A stretch of DNA of 64,000 nucleotides from Bacteroidota bacterium (GCA_016705125.1 JADIYW010000036.1:1-64000), one strand, 5' to 3'. Counted from the stretch's first letter, positions 54,137 to 63,940 are shown. A program made the numbers and translations. Notes: a model not told the origin generated them from the sequence alone.

Positions 54137-54968
54137 TTTATATAACAAAACTAATTTTGAGTGTAGTAAATTGATTACTCAAAATTACAGCACCTCATTT
54201 TCGATGGGCATTCGATTGTTTTCAAAAGAATTAAGAAATCCAATTTATGCTATTTACGGATTCGTCCGATTTGCCGATGAAATTGTCGATACATTCCATG
54301 ATTACGATAAAGTAGAACTAATTAAAGAATTTAGAACAGAGACTTTTAAGGCTATTTTTAAAGGAATAAGCTTAAATCCAGTTTTACATTCATTTCAATT
54401 AGTGGTAAACGAATTCAATATAGATCATGAGCTAATCGTGGCTTTTCTAGATAGCATGGAAATGGATTTGGAGAAAAAAACGTACGAAAATAGTAATCAA
54501 TACAATCAATATATATATGGGTCGGCTGAAGTAGTTGGCTTAATGTGTCTTCAGGTTTTTTGTAAAAACGATAAAGAACTATATCAAAGTTTGGTTCCTT
54601 CGGCAAGAAGTTTGGGTGCAGCCTTTCAGAAAGTAAATTTCCTTCGAGATATGAGCAGCGATTATAATGAAAAAGGAAGGGTTTATTTTCCAGGCATTGA
54701 TTTCAACAACTTTGACAATTCGGCAAAAGAAAAAATAATATCAGAAATTAAATTAGATTTTGAATTTGCATTATCTGGTATAAATCAATTGCCAAAGGGT
54801 GCAAAAAATGGTGTCCATTTGGCCTATATTTACTATTTAAATTTATTTAAAAAAATAGAAAAATCTACCATACAAGAGATTTTAAATGAAAGGATTAGAG
54901 TAAATAATGGAAAAAAGATGTACCTTATGGCAAATGTAATTGTCAGAAATTATCTTAATTCATTCTAG
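54129..54968 (+). CDS. crtB: phytoene synthase CrtB
   Basis: Squalene/phytoene synthase family enzyme of 279 residues that joins two geranylgeranyl diphosphates. The first Asp-rich motif is YGFVRFADEIVDTFHDYDK (DEIVD), the second is NFLRDMSSDYNEKGRVYFPG (DMSSD). YSTSFSMGIRLFSKELRNPI at the start is also typical. It overlaps the crtI end and is followed seven bases later by the cyclase, so the three are one translational unit. Confidence 0.93.
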   Translation: MLSLYNKTNFECSKLITQNYSTSFSMGIRLFSKELRNPIYAIYGFVRFADEIVDTFHDYDKVELIKEFRTETFKAIFKGISLNPVLHSFQLVVNEFNIDHELIVAFLDSMEMDLEKKTYENSNQYNQYIYGSAEVVGLMCLQVFCKNDKELYQSLVPSARSLGAAFQKVNFLRDMSSDYNEKGRVYFPGIDFNNFDNSAKEKIISEIKLDFEFALSGINQLPKGAKNGVHLAYIYYLNLFKKIEKSTIQEILNERIRVNNGKKMYLMANVIVRNYLNSF

Positions 54969-54975
54969 CCTAAAA

Positions 54976-55671
54976 ATGGAATTCAAACAATATACCTATT
55001 TGATTCTTCATATTATTACCGTTTTAGGCCCTTTGAGTAGAAGTTTTGAGCCTAAAATCCAATATTACAAAAAATGGAAAAATGTATCCATAAGTATATT
55101 AATTACGGCCATTTTTTTTATTTTAAAAGACATTTATTTTACAAAATGGGGCATTTGGACTTTCAACGAGAAGTATGTAACTGGATATAAGCTTTTTAAT
55201 TTGCCTATAGAAGAAATTTTATTTTTCTTTACCGTTCCATTCGCTTGTGTTTTTATTTATGAAGTTGTTGCACTTTTCTTGAAGCAAAAATTAACACCCA
55301 AGATTGAATCGTATATTCAACATATTGGAATGGTTATAATGCTTATATTTTGTATAATTGGTTGGGGGAAAACATATACCTTTTTTTATGCATTTAGTGC
55401 CTTTTTATTTTTGTTAATTCAAACATATTGGGTTCGTCCAAAGTATTTAACCACATTTTATGTCTCTTTTTTATTCCACCTAATTCCCTTTTTTATAATA
55501 AATGGCATTTTGACGGCTTTGCCAGTTGTAATTTACAATAATGAAGAAAATTTGAATGTCCGTTTATTTACAATTCCTATAGAGGACACCATTTATTCTT
55601 TTTTGTTGCTAGGCATTAACATAACAATTTATCAATTCTTATCTAATTATAAAAAATCAATTACTCCGTAA
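54976..55671 (+). CDS. crtY: lycopene cyclase, fused CrtYc-CrtYd type
   Basis: A 231-residue polytopic protein of two tandem lycopene-cyclase domains (TIGR03462 type). Each half carries the signature Pro-Ile-Glu-Glu/Asp: NLPIEEILFFFTVPFACVF in the first and TIPIEDTIYSFLLLG in the second. About six to seven membrane helices. This heterodimer-like fused form cyclises one or both lycopene ends to beta-ionone rings. ATG 54976 (MEFKQYTYLIL) is used because the upstream 12 codons overlap crtB. The 3' end overlaps the convergent DUF3604 gene by 11 bases. Confidence 0.88.
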   Translation: MEFKQYTYLILHIITVLGPLSRSFEPKIQYYKKWKNVSISILITAIFFILKDIYFTKWGIWTFNEKYVTGYKLFNLPIEEILFFFTVPFACVFIYEVVALFLKQKLTPKIESYIQHIGMVIMLIFCIIGWGKTYTFFYAFSAFLFLLIQTYWVRPKYLTTFYVSFLFHLIPFFIINGILTALPVVIYNNEENLNVRLFTIPIEDTIYSFLLLGINITIYQFLSNYKKSITP

Positions 55672-57922
55672 TCAATAGCTTGTTGGAACCAATTAATTGG
55701 CCATTAAAATCCAAACAATTTACGATATAGTACCCGCCAACAAGTTTTGGAATGTTAATATTTTTCAAATTCCCTATAACATCAATATTAGCCACTTCAA
55801 CTCCTAAAAGATTATAGATTTGAATTTCCTTTGGGGTTTCTACTATGTTTTTAAAATCCAAATTTAGTTTATCACCCGATTTAATTGGATTTGGAGAAAT
55901 GGAAAGATAATTTGTTTTTTCAGAATGATTCAATTGAGTAACATTTGATTTATTTACCCAAATAGGGCTTGACCAAGCCCAGGATTCTCTTGCCCCAGTT
56001 CCTTTCTTCTGTTTTACCCTTAAATAATACATACATTCCTTATCAAAAGCATTATCAATAATGCTATCATAAGAAAAACTATTTTGCAAATCTTTATGAT
56101 AAATTATTTCAAATTTAGGGTGGTTATTTTCATATATCCCATTTTTGAAATCCCATTTTAAAACCTCAACAAAATCAAGGGTATCTGTTCCCAATACACT
56201 ATATTTTATAGTAGGAATACCTTCGAAATCATCTAATATTTCGCCCATAGTAAATGAGTCAATTGAAAAATCGAGCACAATCCTTTCTCCAGTGGTGCCA
56301 TAGCATTTTCGATTATAAATGGCATCAAAAATTCCATTTCTTGATTTATCCTCCGTAATTGCAGCGACTAATGCAACCAAGCCAGGCTGCGATGAATGAT
56401 TGTCTGTTGATGCAATTACACCTAATTTTTCTTTCAATGCCCATGCATCCTGCGCATAGTGTGGCCCGCGTGAGCTTGAGGCTGGACTGCCTCCATCGCC
56501 AGTATTTTCATACGACAATGGACCTGTAGGGTTATAAAATTCACTAGACCCATGTCCAGAATATAATTCTATCAACCTTTTGTATTTATCATTCATGTAC
56601 TCACCACCAAAATTATTTACTACCGAACCTTCGCTAGTTTGATCATAAAATACTTTGCCAGTGTGATGCGGAATAATTAATAATTTTAAAGAAGCATCAA
56701 TGGAATCGGCGGCAAGATATCTTTCAGCATATTCAAAATCATTGTCATTATTCCAAACAGGTATTTTACCAACATCACTATTTTTATAATTAAAAATAAA
56801 ATTATTATGCCCAGTTGGTGCTTTATCACTTATCTCATATCCCAAAAATGGAATAAACTCATTTGGTTTTTCATAAAACAAAGAACAGTCAATTAATTCT
56901 TGCCATTCTTCGTCATCAATACCAATCTTATCTGCCGGATGATCGGCATGGTCAGTTGCAGAAAAAAAATCCAAACAAGTTGCAAACTGCGCAAATTCAT
57001 AAGCACATGCACCCATGCCATCTCTACTAAAAGCTGAGTGGCAATGAAAATCTCCCCAAAGTACATTTTTTGTTATCTCTTGACTTACAATAGCCTGATT
57101 ACTAACAACTACCTTATTTGCCATACTTGGTATAGTTCCCTTTATAGATTGATTGCCAATAGAATTAAACACCACCATAATTTCTTTATAACCCTTATCT
57201 ACTTCAGAAAACTGAACAGAACTTGGAAATTCTGCTAATCCATCTGAAGATTGTAAATTAATACTGCCTACAAAATCGATTGCCCAATTACTGAATTGAT
57301 CCATTGCAGCCAACTTTACTTTGGTAGGTTCACCTATTTTAATAACAGATGGAAGATATATATTTATTGACTTCGCTGCTTGATTAACAATTTCAAATTT
57401 TGGTGTATTAATTTGTTCCACCCAATTTCCATTTACATTATTTACTGCCACTTCTATAAAACCTGTGCTACAGGAAGTATGCATTTTTGAACCGTTTATG
57501 TTTGAATTTCCCCCAATTTTCAATAAAATAGTATCCCCAATTAAAAAGTCTGATTGCAGAATTTGCAATGTAATAATCCGCTGATTGACATCATTATGCC
57601 ATGGGTCGGCCGCATCAATAGATGGTTGAAGAATGGACACAATCTTTACAGAAGATTGCTGACTAATGGCTGAAACACTAGTGAATCCTTCGAGGGCAAT
57701 AGAAATATTTTGAACACTACGCCAACCCTTAATTAAATTAAGTTTGATAAAAGCACCCTTTTTGATTGTGGCATTTGGTGTAATGTAAATTTTATACTGT
57801 GCTTTTGTGTTTACTTCAGTTTTATTTGGTAATATACTTGTATTAATTAGGTTATTATTTTGAGCACGAAGGCCAAAAAATAAAAAGAAATAAAGAAAAG
57901 TAAAAAGTAGGGAATGATTCAT
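55661..57922 (-). CDS. T9SS-secreted DUF3604 (PHP-like) protein
   Basis: A 753-residue exported protein: signal peptide (ending FFGLRAQ), about 250 residues of Ig-like beta-sandwich, a DUF3604 domain at roughly 280-560, and a type A T9SS sorting domain at the C-terminus (SISPNPIKSGDKLNLDFKNI ending NKLLITE). The DUF3604 part has PHP-phosphoesterase-like metal ligands: WGDFHCHSAFSRDG, ATDHADHP, IPHHTGK and STDNHSSQPG. A metal-dependent hydrolase activity at the cell surface is likely, substrate unknown. ATG 57922 gives the signal peptide; the open frame extends 18 codons further. It has a strong promoter. Confidence 0.85.
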   Translation of the reverse strand: MNHSLLFTFLYFFLFFGLRAQNNNLINTSILPNKTEVNTKAQYKIYITPNATIKKGAFIKLNLIKGWRSVQNISIALEGFTSVSAISQQSSVKIVSILQPSIDAADPWHNDVNQRIITLQILQSDFLIGDTILLKIGGNSNINGSKMHTSCSTGFIEVAVNNVNGNWVEQINTPKFEIVNQAAKSINIYLPSVIKIGEPTKVKLAAMDQFSNWAIDFVGSINLQSSDGLAEFPSSVQFSEVDKGYKEIMVVFNSIGNQSIKGTIPSMANKVVVSNQAIVSQEITKNVLWGDFHCHSAFSRDGMGACAYEFAQFATCLDFFSATDHADHPADKIGIDDEEWQELIDCSLFYEKPNEFIPFLGYEISDKAPTGHNNFIFNYKNSDVGKIPVWNNDNDFEYAERYLAADSIDASLKLLIIPHHTGKVFYDQTSEGSVVNNFGGEYMNDKYKRLIELYSGHGSSEFYNPTGPLSYENTGDGGSPASSSRGPHYAQDAWALKEKLGVIASTDNHSSQPGLVALVAAITEDKSRNGIFDAIYNRKCYGTTGERIVLDFSIDSFTMGEILDDFEGIPTIKYSVLGTDTLDFVEVLKWDFKNGIYENNHPKFEIIYHKDLQNSFSYDSIIDNAFDKECMYYLRVKQKKGTGARESWAWSSPIWVNKSNVTQLNHSEKTNYLSISPNPIKSGDKLNLDFKNIVETPKEIQIYNLLGVEVANIDVIGNLKNINIPKLVGGYYIVNCLDFNGQLIGSNKLLITE

Positions 57923-57946
57923 TTTTGGGTTGTAAAAATTAAAATA

Positions 57947-57977
57947 CAAAAATACAGGAAACACTTGAATGTACAAA
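57947..57977 (-). promoter_or_regulatory. promoter of the DUF3604 gene
   Basis: Reverse strand: TTTG (57977-57974), 19-base spacer, TATTTTTG (57954-57947), 24 bases before the ATG. An exact two-box match. Confidence 0.7.
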
Positions 57978-58177
57978 ATACAATTTTTGGAAAAAATCGA
58001 AAAAAAATAAGCGCTTATAGTTCTTAAAACTCACAAATAAAGCAGATAAAAAAATGAAATTTCTTTTCAAACAATTATCATATAATCAATATTTGTTTTA
58101 GCATATATTAAAAAATAAGCCTGAGCGAAAAAATGTTAAATTAAGTAAAACTATCCCCTGAATTTATTTAATTTTCT

Positions 58178-58185
58178 TAATTTTG
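58178..58185 (+). promoter_or_regulatory. -7 promoter element of the M16 peptidase pair
   Basis: TAATTTTG matches TAnnTTTG, 15 bases before the ATG. The -33 region (58151-58160) does not contain TTTG. Confidence 0.4.
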
Positions 58186-58200
58186 GAAAAAAATATTAAT

Positions 58201-59571
58201 ATGACAAAAAGGTTTTTCATGCTACTAATCATTAGCCTACCCACATTAGGGCTTTGGGCAGGTGGTCAGCTTCCATCCAATTTTTTTATGAAAAAATTGC
58301 CAAATGGATTAGAAATTTTAGTTATTGAAGACGCATCAGTTCCTTTGGCTACCTGCGAAATTTCAGTGCATAATGGATCCTACTGTGAAGATAGTGCCTA
58401 TAATGGTCTTTCACATATGTACGAACACATGTTTTTTAAAGCCAATAAAGATTATCCGTCGCAGGAACAATTTTTAGACAGAGTAAATGAGTTAGGTATT
58501 AGTTTTAATGGTACAACATCTAATGAGCGTGTAAATTATTTTATCACCCTAAGCAATTCAAAGGTAAAAGAGGGTTTAGAATTTATGAATTCTGCTATTA
58601 GATATCCAAAGTTTGACACTGCCGAAATGCGTCGTGAAAACCCAGTTGTAGATGGCGAATTTCAAAGAGCAGAATCAAATCCAGTGTATTGGCTAGGTAA
58701 AGATTTTGATCACGCAATGTGGGGAGACGCTTACACTAGAAAAAATCCAATTGGAATACATGAAGTAATACAAACATGTACGCCATACAAAATGAATGTT
58801 ATTAAAGAAAAATATTACTATCCTAATAATGCTATAATGTCGGTGGCTGGTGATGTAAACCATGAAGAAATATTTAAACTAGTAGAATCTATTTACGGCA
58901 GTTGGGAATCAAGTAAATTTGATATTTTTCAGAAATATCCAATACCTGAATTTGAACCGCTTAAAGAAAATAAGACTTTTATAACTGTAAACCAAAATGC
59001 TCAAATTCCTATTATGGAAATTGGATGGCATGGTCCTGACACTCGAAATGACATAAAAGCAACTTATGCTGCTGATGTTTTTTCATTTATTTTAGGACTG
59101 CAAACTTCAAGTTTTTATCAAAATCTGGTGGAGAGCGGATTAGCTTTACAGGTTGGAGTTGGTTATCAAACGTGTAAACACACTGGCCCAATTACTGCCT
59201 TTTTAGTGCCGAATCCAGCTAGTCTTACAGAGGCTTATGCCGCTTTTTGGGAAGAAGTTGCCAAATGGGACAGCGATGATTATTTTACCGACGAACAATT
59301 AGAAACCGCAAAAACACAATTAGCAATTTCAGATGCTTTTGACAAAGAAAAAACATCTGAATATCTTCATACAGTTTCCTATTGGTGGGCGAGTGCCGAT
59401 ATTCCATACTATACAAGTTATGTAGAAAATCTAAAAAAAGTGACCAGAAAAGACATACAGGATTATATTCAAAAATACATAAAAGGTAAAAATTATGTAG
59501 CTGGTGTTTTATTAAATCCGATGGTAAAAGAACAAATGGGTGTAAACACTTTTGAAGAATTATTTAAATAA
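58201..59571 (+). CDS. M16 family zinc peptidase, catalytic subunit
   Basis: Exported insulinase/mitochondrial-processing-peptidase-like protein of 456 residues with a signal peptide (ending LGLWA). The inverted zinc motif HxxEH is intact as HMYEH at about residues 72-76, with the third ligand Glu in PVVDGEFQRAESNP about 75 residues on. Two M16 domains are visible, the second around residues 200-380. With the next gene it forms the typical active/inactive pair that encloses short peptides in a chamber. ATG 58201 is used; the upstream TTG at 58183 lies in the promoter. Probably periplasmic. Confidence 0.92.
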   Translation: MTKRFFMLLIISLPTLGLWAGGQLPSNFFMKKLPNGLEILVIEDASVPLATCEISVHNGSYCEDSAYNGLSHMYEHMFFKANKDYPSQEQFLDRVNELGISFNGTTSNERVNYFITLSNSKVKEGLEFMNSAIRYPKFDTAEMRRENPVVDGEFQRAESNPVYWLGKDFDHAMWGDAYTRKNPIGIHEVIQTCTPYKMNVIKEKYYYPNNAIMSVAGDVNHEEIFKLVESIYGSWESSKFDIFQKYPIPEFEPLKENKTFITVNQNAQIPIMEIGWHGPDTRNDIKATYAADVFSFILGLQTSSFYQNLVESGLALQVGVGYQTCKHTGPITAFLVPNPASLTEAYAAFWEEVAKWDSDDYFTDEQLETAKTQLAISDAFDKEKTSEYLHTVSYWWASADIPYYTSYVENLKKVTRKDIQDYIQKYIKGKNYVAGVLLNPMVKEQMGVNTFEELFK

Positions 59572-59584
59572 AAAAGCAATTATA

Positions 59585-60916
59585 ATGAAAAAAATAATCA
59601 TACTATTAGCAATCATTTTTCCAGTAATAGCTTATGCTGGCAATGATGCACAAGAATTTACTGTAGAAGGTATCAAAGTAATTTTAAAACCCTCGCCTAA
59701 AGAAGTAATTACGGCCAAGTTATTTGTTCGTGGTGGTACATCAAATTATTCAAAAGAGCAAGAAGGCATTGAGTCATTTGCATTACAATTAGCTATGTCG
59801 GGTGGAACAACTACAATGGACAAATTGCAATTTGCCAATGAGTCGGAAAAAATTGGTGCTGGAATTGGTGCTGGATCTGGCATGGATTTCGGTTCATTTG
59901 ATTTAGTTTGTGTTAAAATGTTTTGGGACAAATCGTGGAATTTATTTGCAGATGCAATTGTAAATCCTGCGTTTGCGGCTGACGAATATGAGATTATTAA
60001 AGAGCAACTGATATCAGGAGCTAAGCAAAATGAAGCAGATCCAGATGCACACTTACGACTTATTTCTTTACAAGGTGCTTTTGCAGGAAAAAATTATGCT
60101 AAATCTCCAAATGGAACTTCTGCAAGTTTACCAAATATTACATTAGACCAAATAAAAGCTTATTATAAGAAAACAGTTGGAAAGCAAAGAATATTTTTAG
60201 TAGTTGTAGGTAATGTAACGAAGGAAGATTTAACTGCAAAAATAAAGGCATCCTTATCAAAATTACCAGCTGGAACACCTGCTTTGGTTGAACCAAAAAA
60301 CAGTCTAAAAACGCCTAGTGTTTTGCAAGAAGACCGCAAAATGGCTACAAATTATGTAAGAGGTATGATGGATGCTCCCAAAGTAAACACACCTGAAGGC
60401 GTAGCAATGGCAGTAGCAATGGATATTGTAAGAGATAGAATGTTTATTGAATTAAGAACAAAAAGAAGTCTTACCTATGCTCCAGGAGCGGGATATGCAT
60501 CTCAATTGGCTGGAAGTCCTTATTCTACACTTTATGTTTCATCTGTTGATCCAAAAAAATCAATAGAAGTAATGGTAGAAGAAGTAGATAAAATTAGAAC
60601 TGATGGTTTTTCGGAAAAAGAATTAAAAGACAAAAAATTAAGTTTCCTTACAGACTATTATATGGGATTAGAAACCACAGAATCCATTGCTGGGCAAATT
60701 GGCACCAGCGAAGTACAAGGCAATTGGAGACAAATGGAAACATTTACTCAAGCCGTTCAAAACCTTACAGTAGAACAAATTAATGCTGCCTTTAAAAAAT
60801 ATTCCAACACGATTAAATGGACATATTTGGGTGACAATACTTTGGTAAAAACGGAAGATTTCAAGCAACCTAAAAAAGCTTCGAAAGCAAAAAAAATAAG
60901 TACCACTAAAAAATAA
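59585..60916 (+). CDS. M16 family peptidase-like protein, non-catalytic partner
   Basis: A 443-residue exported paralogue with a signal peptide (ending VIAYAG). At the position of the zinc motif it reads GIESFALQLAMSGG, so the HxxEH ligands are absent, while the C-terminal Arg/Tyr substrate-binding segment is retained (RTKRSLTYAPGAGY). This matches the regulatory subunit of M16B heterodimers. It lies 13 bases after the catalytic gene. A basic C-terminal tail (KKASKAKKISTTKK) ends the protein. A strong terminator follows. Confidence 0.9.
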   Translation: MKKIIILLAIIFPVIAYAGNDAQEFTVEGIKVILKPSPKEVITAKLFVRGGTSNYSKEQEGIESFALQLAMSGGTTTMDKLQFANESEKIGAGIGAGSGMDFGSFDLVCVKMFWDKSWNLFADAIVNPAFAADEYEIIKEQLISGAKQNEADPDAHLRLISLQGAFAGKNYAKSPNGTSASLPNITLDQIKAYYKKTVGKQRIFLVVVGNVTKEDLTAKIKASLSKLPAGTPALVEPKNSLKTPSVLQEDRKMATNYVRGMMDAPKVNTPEGVAMAVAMDIVRDRMFIELRTKRSLTYAPGAGYASQLAGSPYSTLYVSSVDPKKSIEVMVEEVDKIRTDGFSEKELKDKKLSFLTDYYMGLETTESIAGQIGTSEVQGNWRQMETFTQAVQNLTVEQINAAFKKYSNTIKWTYLGDNTLVKTEDFKQPKKASKAKKISTTKK

Positions 60917-60935
60917 TCAGATTACTAAAAATTCT

Positions 60936-60968
60936 AAAAGCCATACAATTAAGTATGGCTTTTTTTTT
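60936..60968. terminator. terminator after the M16 pair
   Basis: AAAAGCCATAC (60936-60946) pairs perfectly with GTATGGCTTTT (60953-60963) around a 6-base loop and runs into ten T (to 60968). A textbook intrinsic terminator for the plus strand. Confidence 0.92.
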
Positions 60969-61173
60969 CAAAAACAAAAAAATTAGTTGAAACAAAAGTA
61001 GTAACAAAATAATTATTGCATTTATACCAAATATAAATACAAAATAGTCCATTCTGCTCGTTCTTTTTCACCAATAATTCTTCAAAAAATAGTTCCGTAT
61101 CAATTTGATATGCAACGATTTTTTTCATTTTCTTGACAAAAAATAAGGTCGCATTTATGGACCATTTTATAAT

Positions 61174-61181
61174 TATGTTTG
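61174..61181 (+). promoter_or_regulatory. -7 promoter element of rel
   Basis: TATGTTTG matches TAnnTTTG, about 48 bases before the rel ATG. The -33 box is not evident. The 313 bases between the M16 pair and rel otherwise hold the terminator and AT-rich sequence only. Confidence 0.35.
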
Positions 61182-61229
61182 GTATTATAACAAAAAACCC
61201 TACATTAGTACACAAAGAACAAAACCATT

Positions 61230-63464
61230 ATGACCATACCAGAAATACAAAAATCGAAAGAAGCACTGGAAAAGGTACATATCTTGCGTGATTATAGAGC
61301 AGTTTTAAAAGCCATAAAACCACGGATGAGGGAAGGCGACGATAAAAGAATTCGTTTGGCTTTTGAGTTGGCATTTGAAGCACACAAAGACATGCGAAGA
61401 AAGTCGGGTGAGCCATATATTCACCACCCACTTGCAGTAGCAAAAATTGTGGCAGAGGAAGTCGGACTTGGCGTAACATCGGTAATATGTGCTTTATTGC
61501 ATGATGTAGTTGAAGACTCAGAGATAACGCTTGAAGAGATAAAAAAGGATTTTGGAGAGGAAGTTTCAACGATAGTAGATGGCTTAACCAAAATAAGTAA
61601 ATTATCAAGTGGTTCTGATTCAATTCAAGCTGAAAACTATAGAAAAATTCTACTTACCCTTAGTGACGACATAAGAGTAATATTGATAAAAATAGCCGAC
61701 AGGCTACATAATATGCGAACATTAGATGATGTGCCGCGAAAAAACCAACTTAAAATCTCCTCAGAAACGCTTTTTCTTTATGCTCCACTTGCCCATCGCT
61801 TAGGTTTATACGCCATAAAGGGAGAATTTGAAGACCTTTCGATGAAATATACGGAAGCCGAAAAATATAAAGAAATTGCTACGGCCCTAAATTCAAAAAA
61901 AAGAGAAAGGGCAAAATTTATTAATGATTTTTGTTCACCACTATTAGTTGAAATAAAAAAATCGGGCCTAAATGCAAGGGTTTCAGGAAGGCCAAAGACA
62001 ATTTTTTCTATTTGGAACAAAATGAAAAAAAAGGAAATCGAATTTGAAGATGTTTATGATAAATTTGCCATTCGAATAATTATAGACTCTCCAATTGATA
62101 AAGAAAAAGAAGATTGTTGGCGTGCATATTCCATTATTACCGACCTTTATCATCCAAGTCCTAACCGTTTGCGAGATTGGATTTCACATCCCAAAGCAAA
62201 TGGATACGAATCGTTGCACACCACCGTAATGGGTCCAAAGGGCAAATGGGTAGAAGTTCAGATTAGAACCGAAAGAATGGACATAATAGCCGAAAGAGGA
62301 TTGGCAGCACATTGGAAATACAAAGAAAATAAAGGCTCTAAAACCGTAGACGATGCTGTAGAAAATTGGCTTTCTACAGTAAGAGAAATATTGAAAAATC
62401 CAGAAGCCAATCCAATAGAATTCATAAATGACTTTAAACTACAACTTTACGCACAAGAAATATATACTTTTACTCCAGGAGGTGATTTAAAAATTTTACC
62501 AAAAAACTCAACTGCACTTGATTTCGCATATAGCATACACACCGGGTTGGGTGACCATTGCATTGGAGCAAAGGTGAACAACAAATTGGTTCCTATTAGC
62601 CATACTTTAAAAAATGGCGATCAAATAGAAATAATCTCATCTAAAAAGCAAAAACCAAATGAAGATTGGCTCAACTTTGTGATTACGAGTAGAGCAAAAT
62701 CAAAGATAAAATATGCGTTAAAAGAAGTAAAAAAAGAAATTGGCGAAGAAGGGAAAGCAATTCTTGACAGAAAATTAAGGCAACTAAAAGCCAATTTCAA
62801 TGGTGAAAATGTGCAACTTTTAGCAAACTATTATAAGAAAAATAGCATCCTTGACTTATACTATGACATTGCAAATGACAAAGTAGAACTATCAAAACTT
62901 AAGGGATTAAAAATAATTGGAGGCAATTTTGAAATGCCCAAACCAGAAAAAAAAGATTTAATCATTCACAAAGAATTCAAACCTTCATTATCTCCAGAAG
63001 AAATTTCAAAAAATACAGAATTAGTGATTTTTGGTGAATCGAATATGATTCCTTATGAATTTGCAAAATGTTGTGCACCAATACCTGGAGATGATGTAGT
63101 CGGTTTTTTATCTATAAATGGCATGGTAAAAATTCACAGAACAAGTTGCCCTAATATGCTTAATTTAATGTCGAAATATGGATATAGGATTGTAAAAACT
63201 AGATGGACAAACCCTCGAAAACCAGAATTTCTTACAGGTATTTTGATAAATGGATTGGATGATATTGGGCTTATGAATAATATCACTCAAATTATTTCTG
63301 GTGAGTTAAAGTTAAATATGAAGTCGCTTTCAATTGAATCAAAAGATGGAATTGTAGAAGGAACTATTTATATTTACATTCAGGATCAAGATCAATTAAA
63401 TGAACTAATCAACAAACTAAAGCAATTACAAGGGATCATTTCGGTAAATAGAATTGAAAAATAA
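61230..63464 (+). CDS. rel: bifunctional (p)ppGpp synthetase/hydrolase Rel (RelA/SpoT)
   Basis: Stringent-response enzyme of 744 residues. The N-terminal HD hydrolase domain has intact metal-binding residues (PYIHHPLAVAKI, CALLHDVVEDSE, IKIADRLHNMRTL), and the synthetase domain has RLRDWISHPKANGYESLHTT and the EVQIRTERMD region. Then come a TGS domain (YTFTPGGDLKILPKNSTALD), a zinc-finger-like CCAPIPGDD region and a C-terminal ACT domain. Both activities look intact, as expected for the single Rel of Bacteroidota. ppGpp would act together with the DksA-family protein and rRNA/tuf promoters. It is followed by a Fur gene 11 bases later. Confidence 0.95.
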   Translation: MTIPEIQKSKEALEKVHILRDYRAVLKAIKPRMREGDDKRIRLAFELAFEAHKDMRRKSGEPYIHHPLAVAKIVAEEVGLGVTSVICALLHDVVEDSEITLEEIKKDFGEEVSTIVDGLTKISKLSSGSDSIQAENYRKILLTLSDDIRVILIKIADRLHNMRTLDDVPRKNQLKISSETLFLYAPLAHRLGLYAIKGEFEDLSMKYTEAEKYKEIATALNSKKRERAKFINDFCSPLLVEIKKSGLNARVSGRPKTIFSIWNKMKKKEIEFEDVYDKFAIRIIIDSPIDKEKEDCWRAYSIITDLYHPSPNRLRDWISHPKANGYESLHTTVMGPKGKWVEVQIRTERMDIIAERGLAAHWKYKENKGSKTVDDAVENWLSTVREILKNPEANPIEFINDFKLQLYAQEIYTFTPGGDLKILPKNSTALDFAYSIHTGLGDHCIGAKVNNKLVPISHTLKNGDQIEIISSKKQKPNEDWLNFVITSRAKSKIKYALKEVKKEIGEEGKAILDRKLRQLKANFNGENVQLLANYYKKNSILDLYYDIANDKVELSKLKGLKIIGGNFEMPKPEKKDLIIHKEFKPSLSPEEISKNTELVIFGESNMIPYEFAKCCAPIPGDDVVGFLSINGMVKIHRTSCPNMLNLMSKYGYRIVKTRWTNPRKPEFLTGILINGLDDIGLMNNITQIISGELKLNMKSLSIESKDGIVEGTIYIYIQDQDQLNELINKLKQLQGIISVNRIEK

Positions 63465-63475
63465 TTACATTTATT

Positions 63476-63940
63476 ATGATGAATATTGAAAAAAAAATAG
63501 ATCCTAAATTAAATGCAGAGGTAAGAAAAATTTTCACCCTTTATTTAGAAGAGAATAAACAACGAAAAACACCTGAGCGCTTTTCCATTTTAGAAGAAAT
63601 ATACAATCAAATAGGCCATTTTGATGCAGAGGATTTGTATTTAAAAATGAAAAGAAAATCCTATAATGTAAGTAGAGCAACTGTGTATAATACCTTAGAG
63701 TTATTGGTCAATAGCGATTTGATTACAAAACATCAGTTTGGAGAAAACCACGCACAGTATGAAAAAGCGTATGGTTCTCGACAGCATGACCATCTTATAT
63801 GTATAAATTGTGGTAAAGTAATTGAGTTTTGCGAGCCTAGGTTACAACAAATAAAAGAGTCGATGTCAGAAATATTTGATATGGAAATAAAACGCCACGC
63901 TTTAACACTTTATGGAACTTGTAAATTAGGGTGTAAATAA
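63476..63940 (+). CDS. fur: Fur family transcriptional regulator
   Basis: A 154-residue Fur-type repressor. Winged-helix DNA-binding domain (KQRKTPERFSILEEI, SRATVYNTLELLVNSDLI) and dimerisation/metal domain with HDHLICINCGKVIEF (CxxC zinc site) and a late Cys in GTCKLGCK. The residues needed for structural zinc are present. It may control iron uptake, but family members also sense zinc, peroxide or manganese. ATG 63476 is followed at once by a second ATG, either of which could initiate. It is probably co-transcribed with rel. Confidence 0.9.
   Translation: MMNIEKKIDPKLNAEVRKIFTLYLEENKQRKTPERFSILEEIYNQIGHFDAEDLYLKMKRKSYNVSRATVYNTLELLVNSDLITKHQFGENHAQYEKAYGSRQHDHLICINCGKVIEFCEPRLQQIKESMSEIFDMEIKRHALTLYGTCKLGCK

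Noticed and set aside
60949..61215. 88-codon minus-strand open frame between the M16 pair and rel
   Set aside because: It runs through the terminator, has no ribosome-binding site or family resemblance and low-complexity AT-rich composition.
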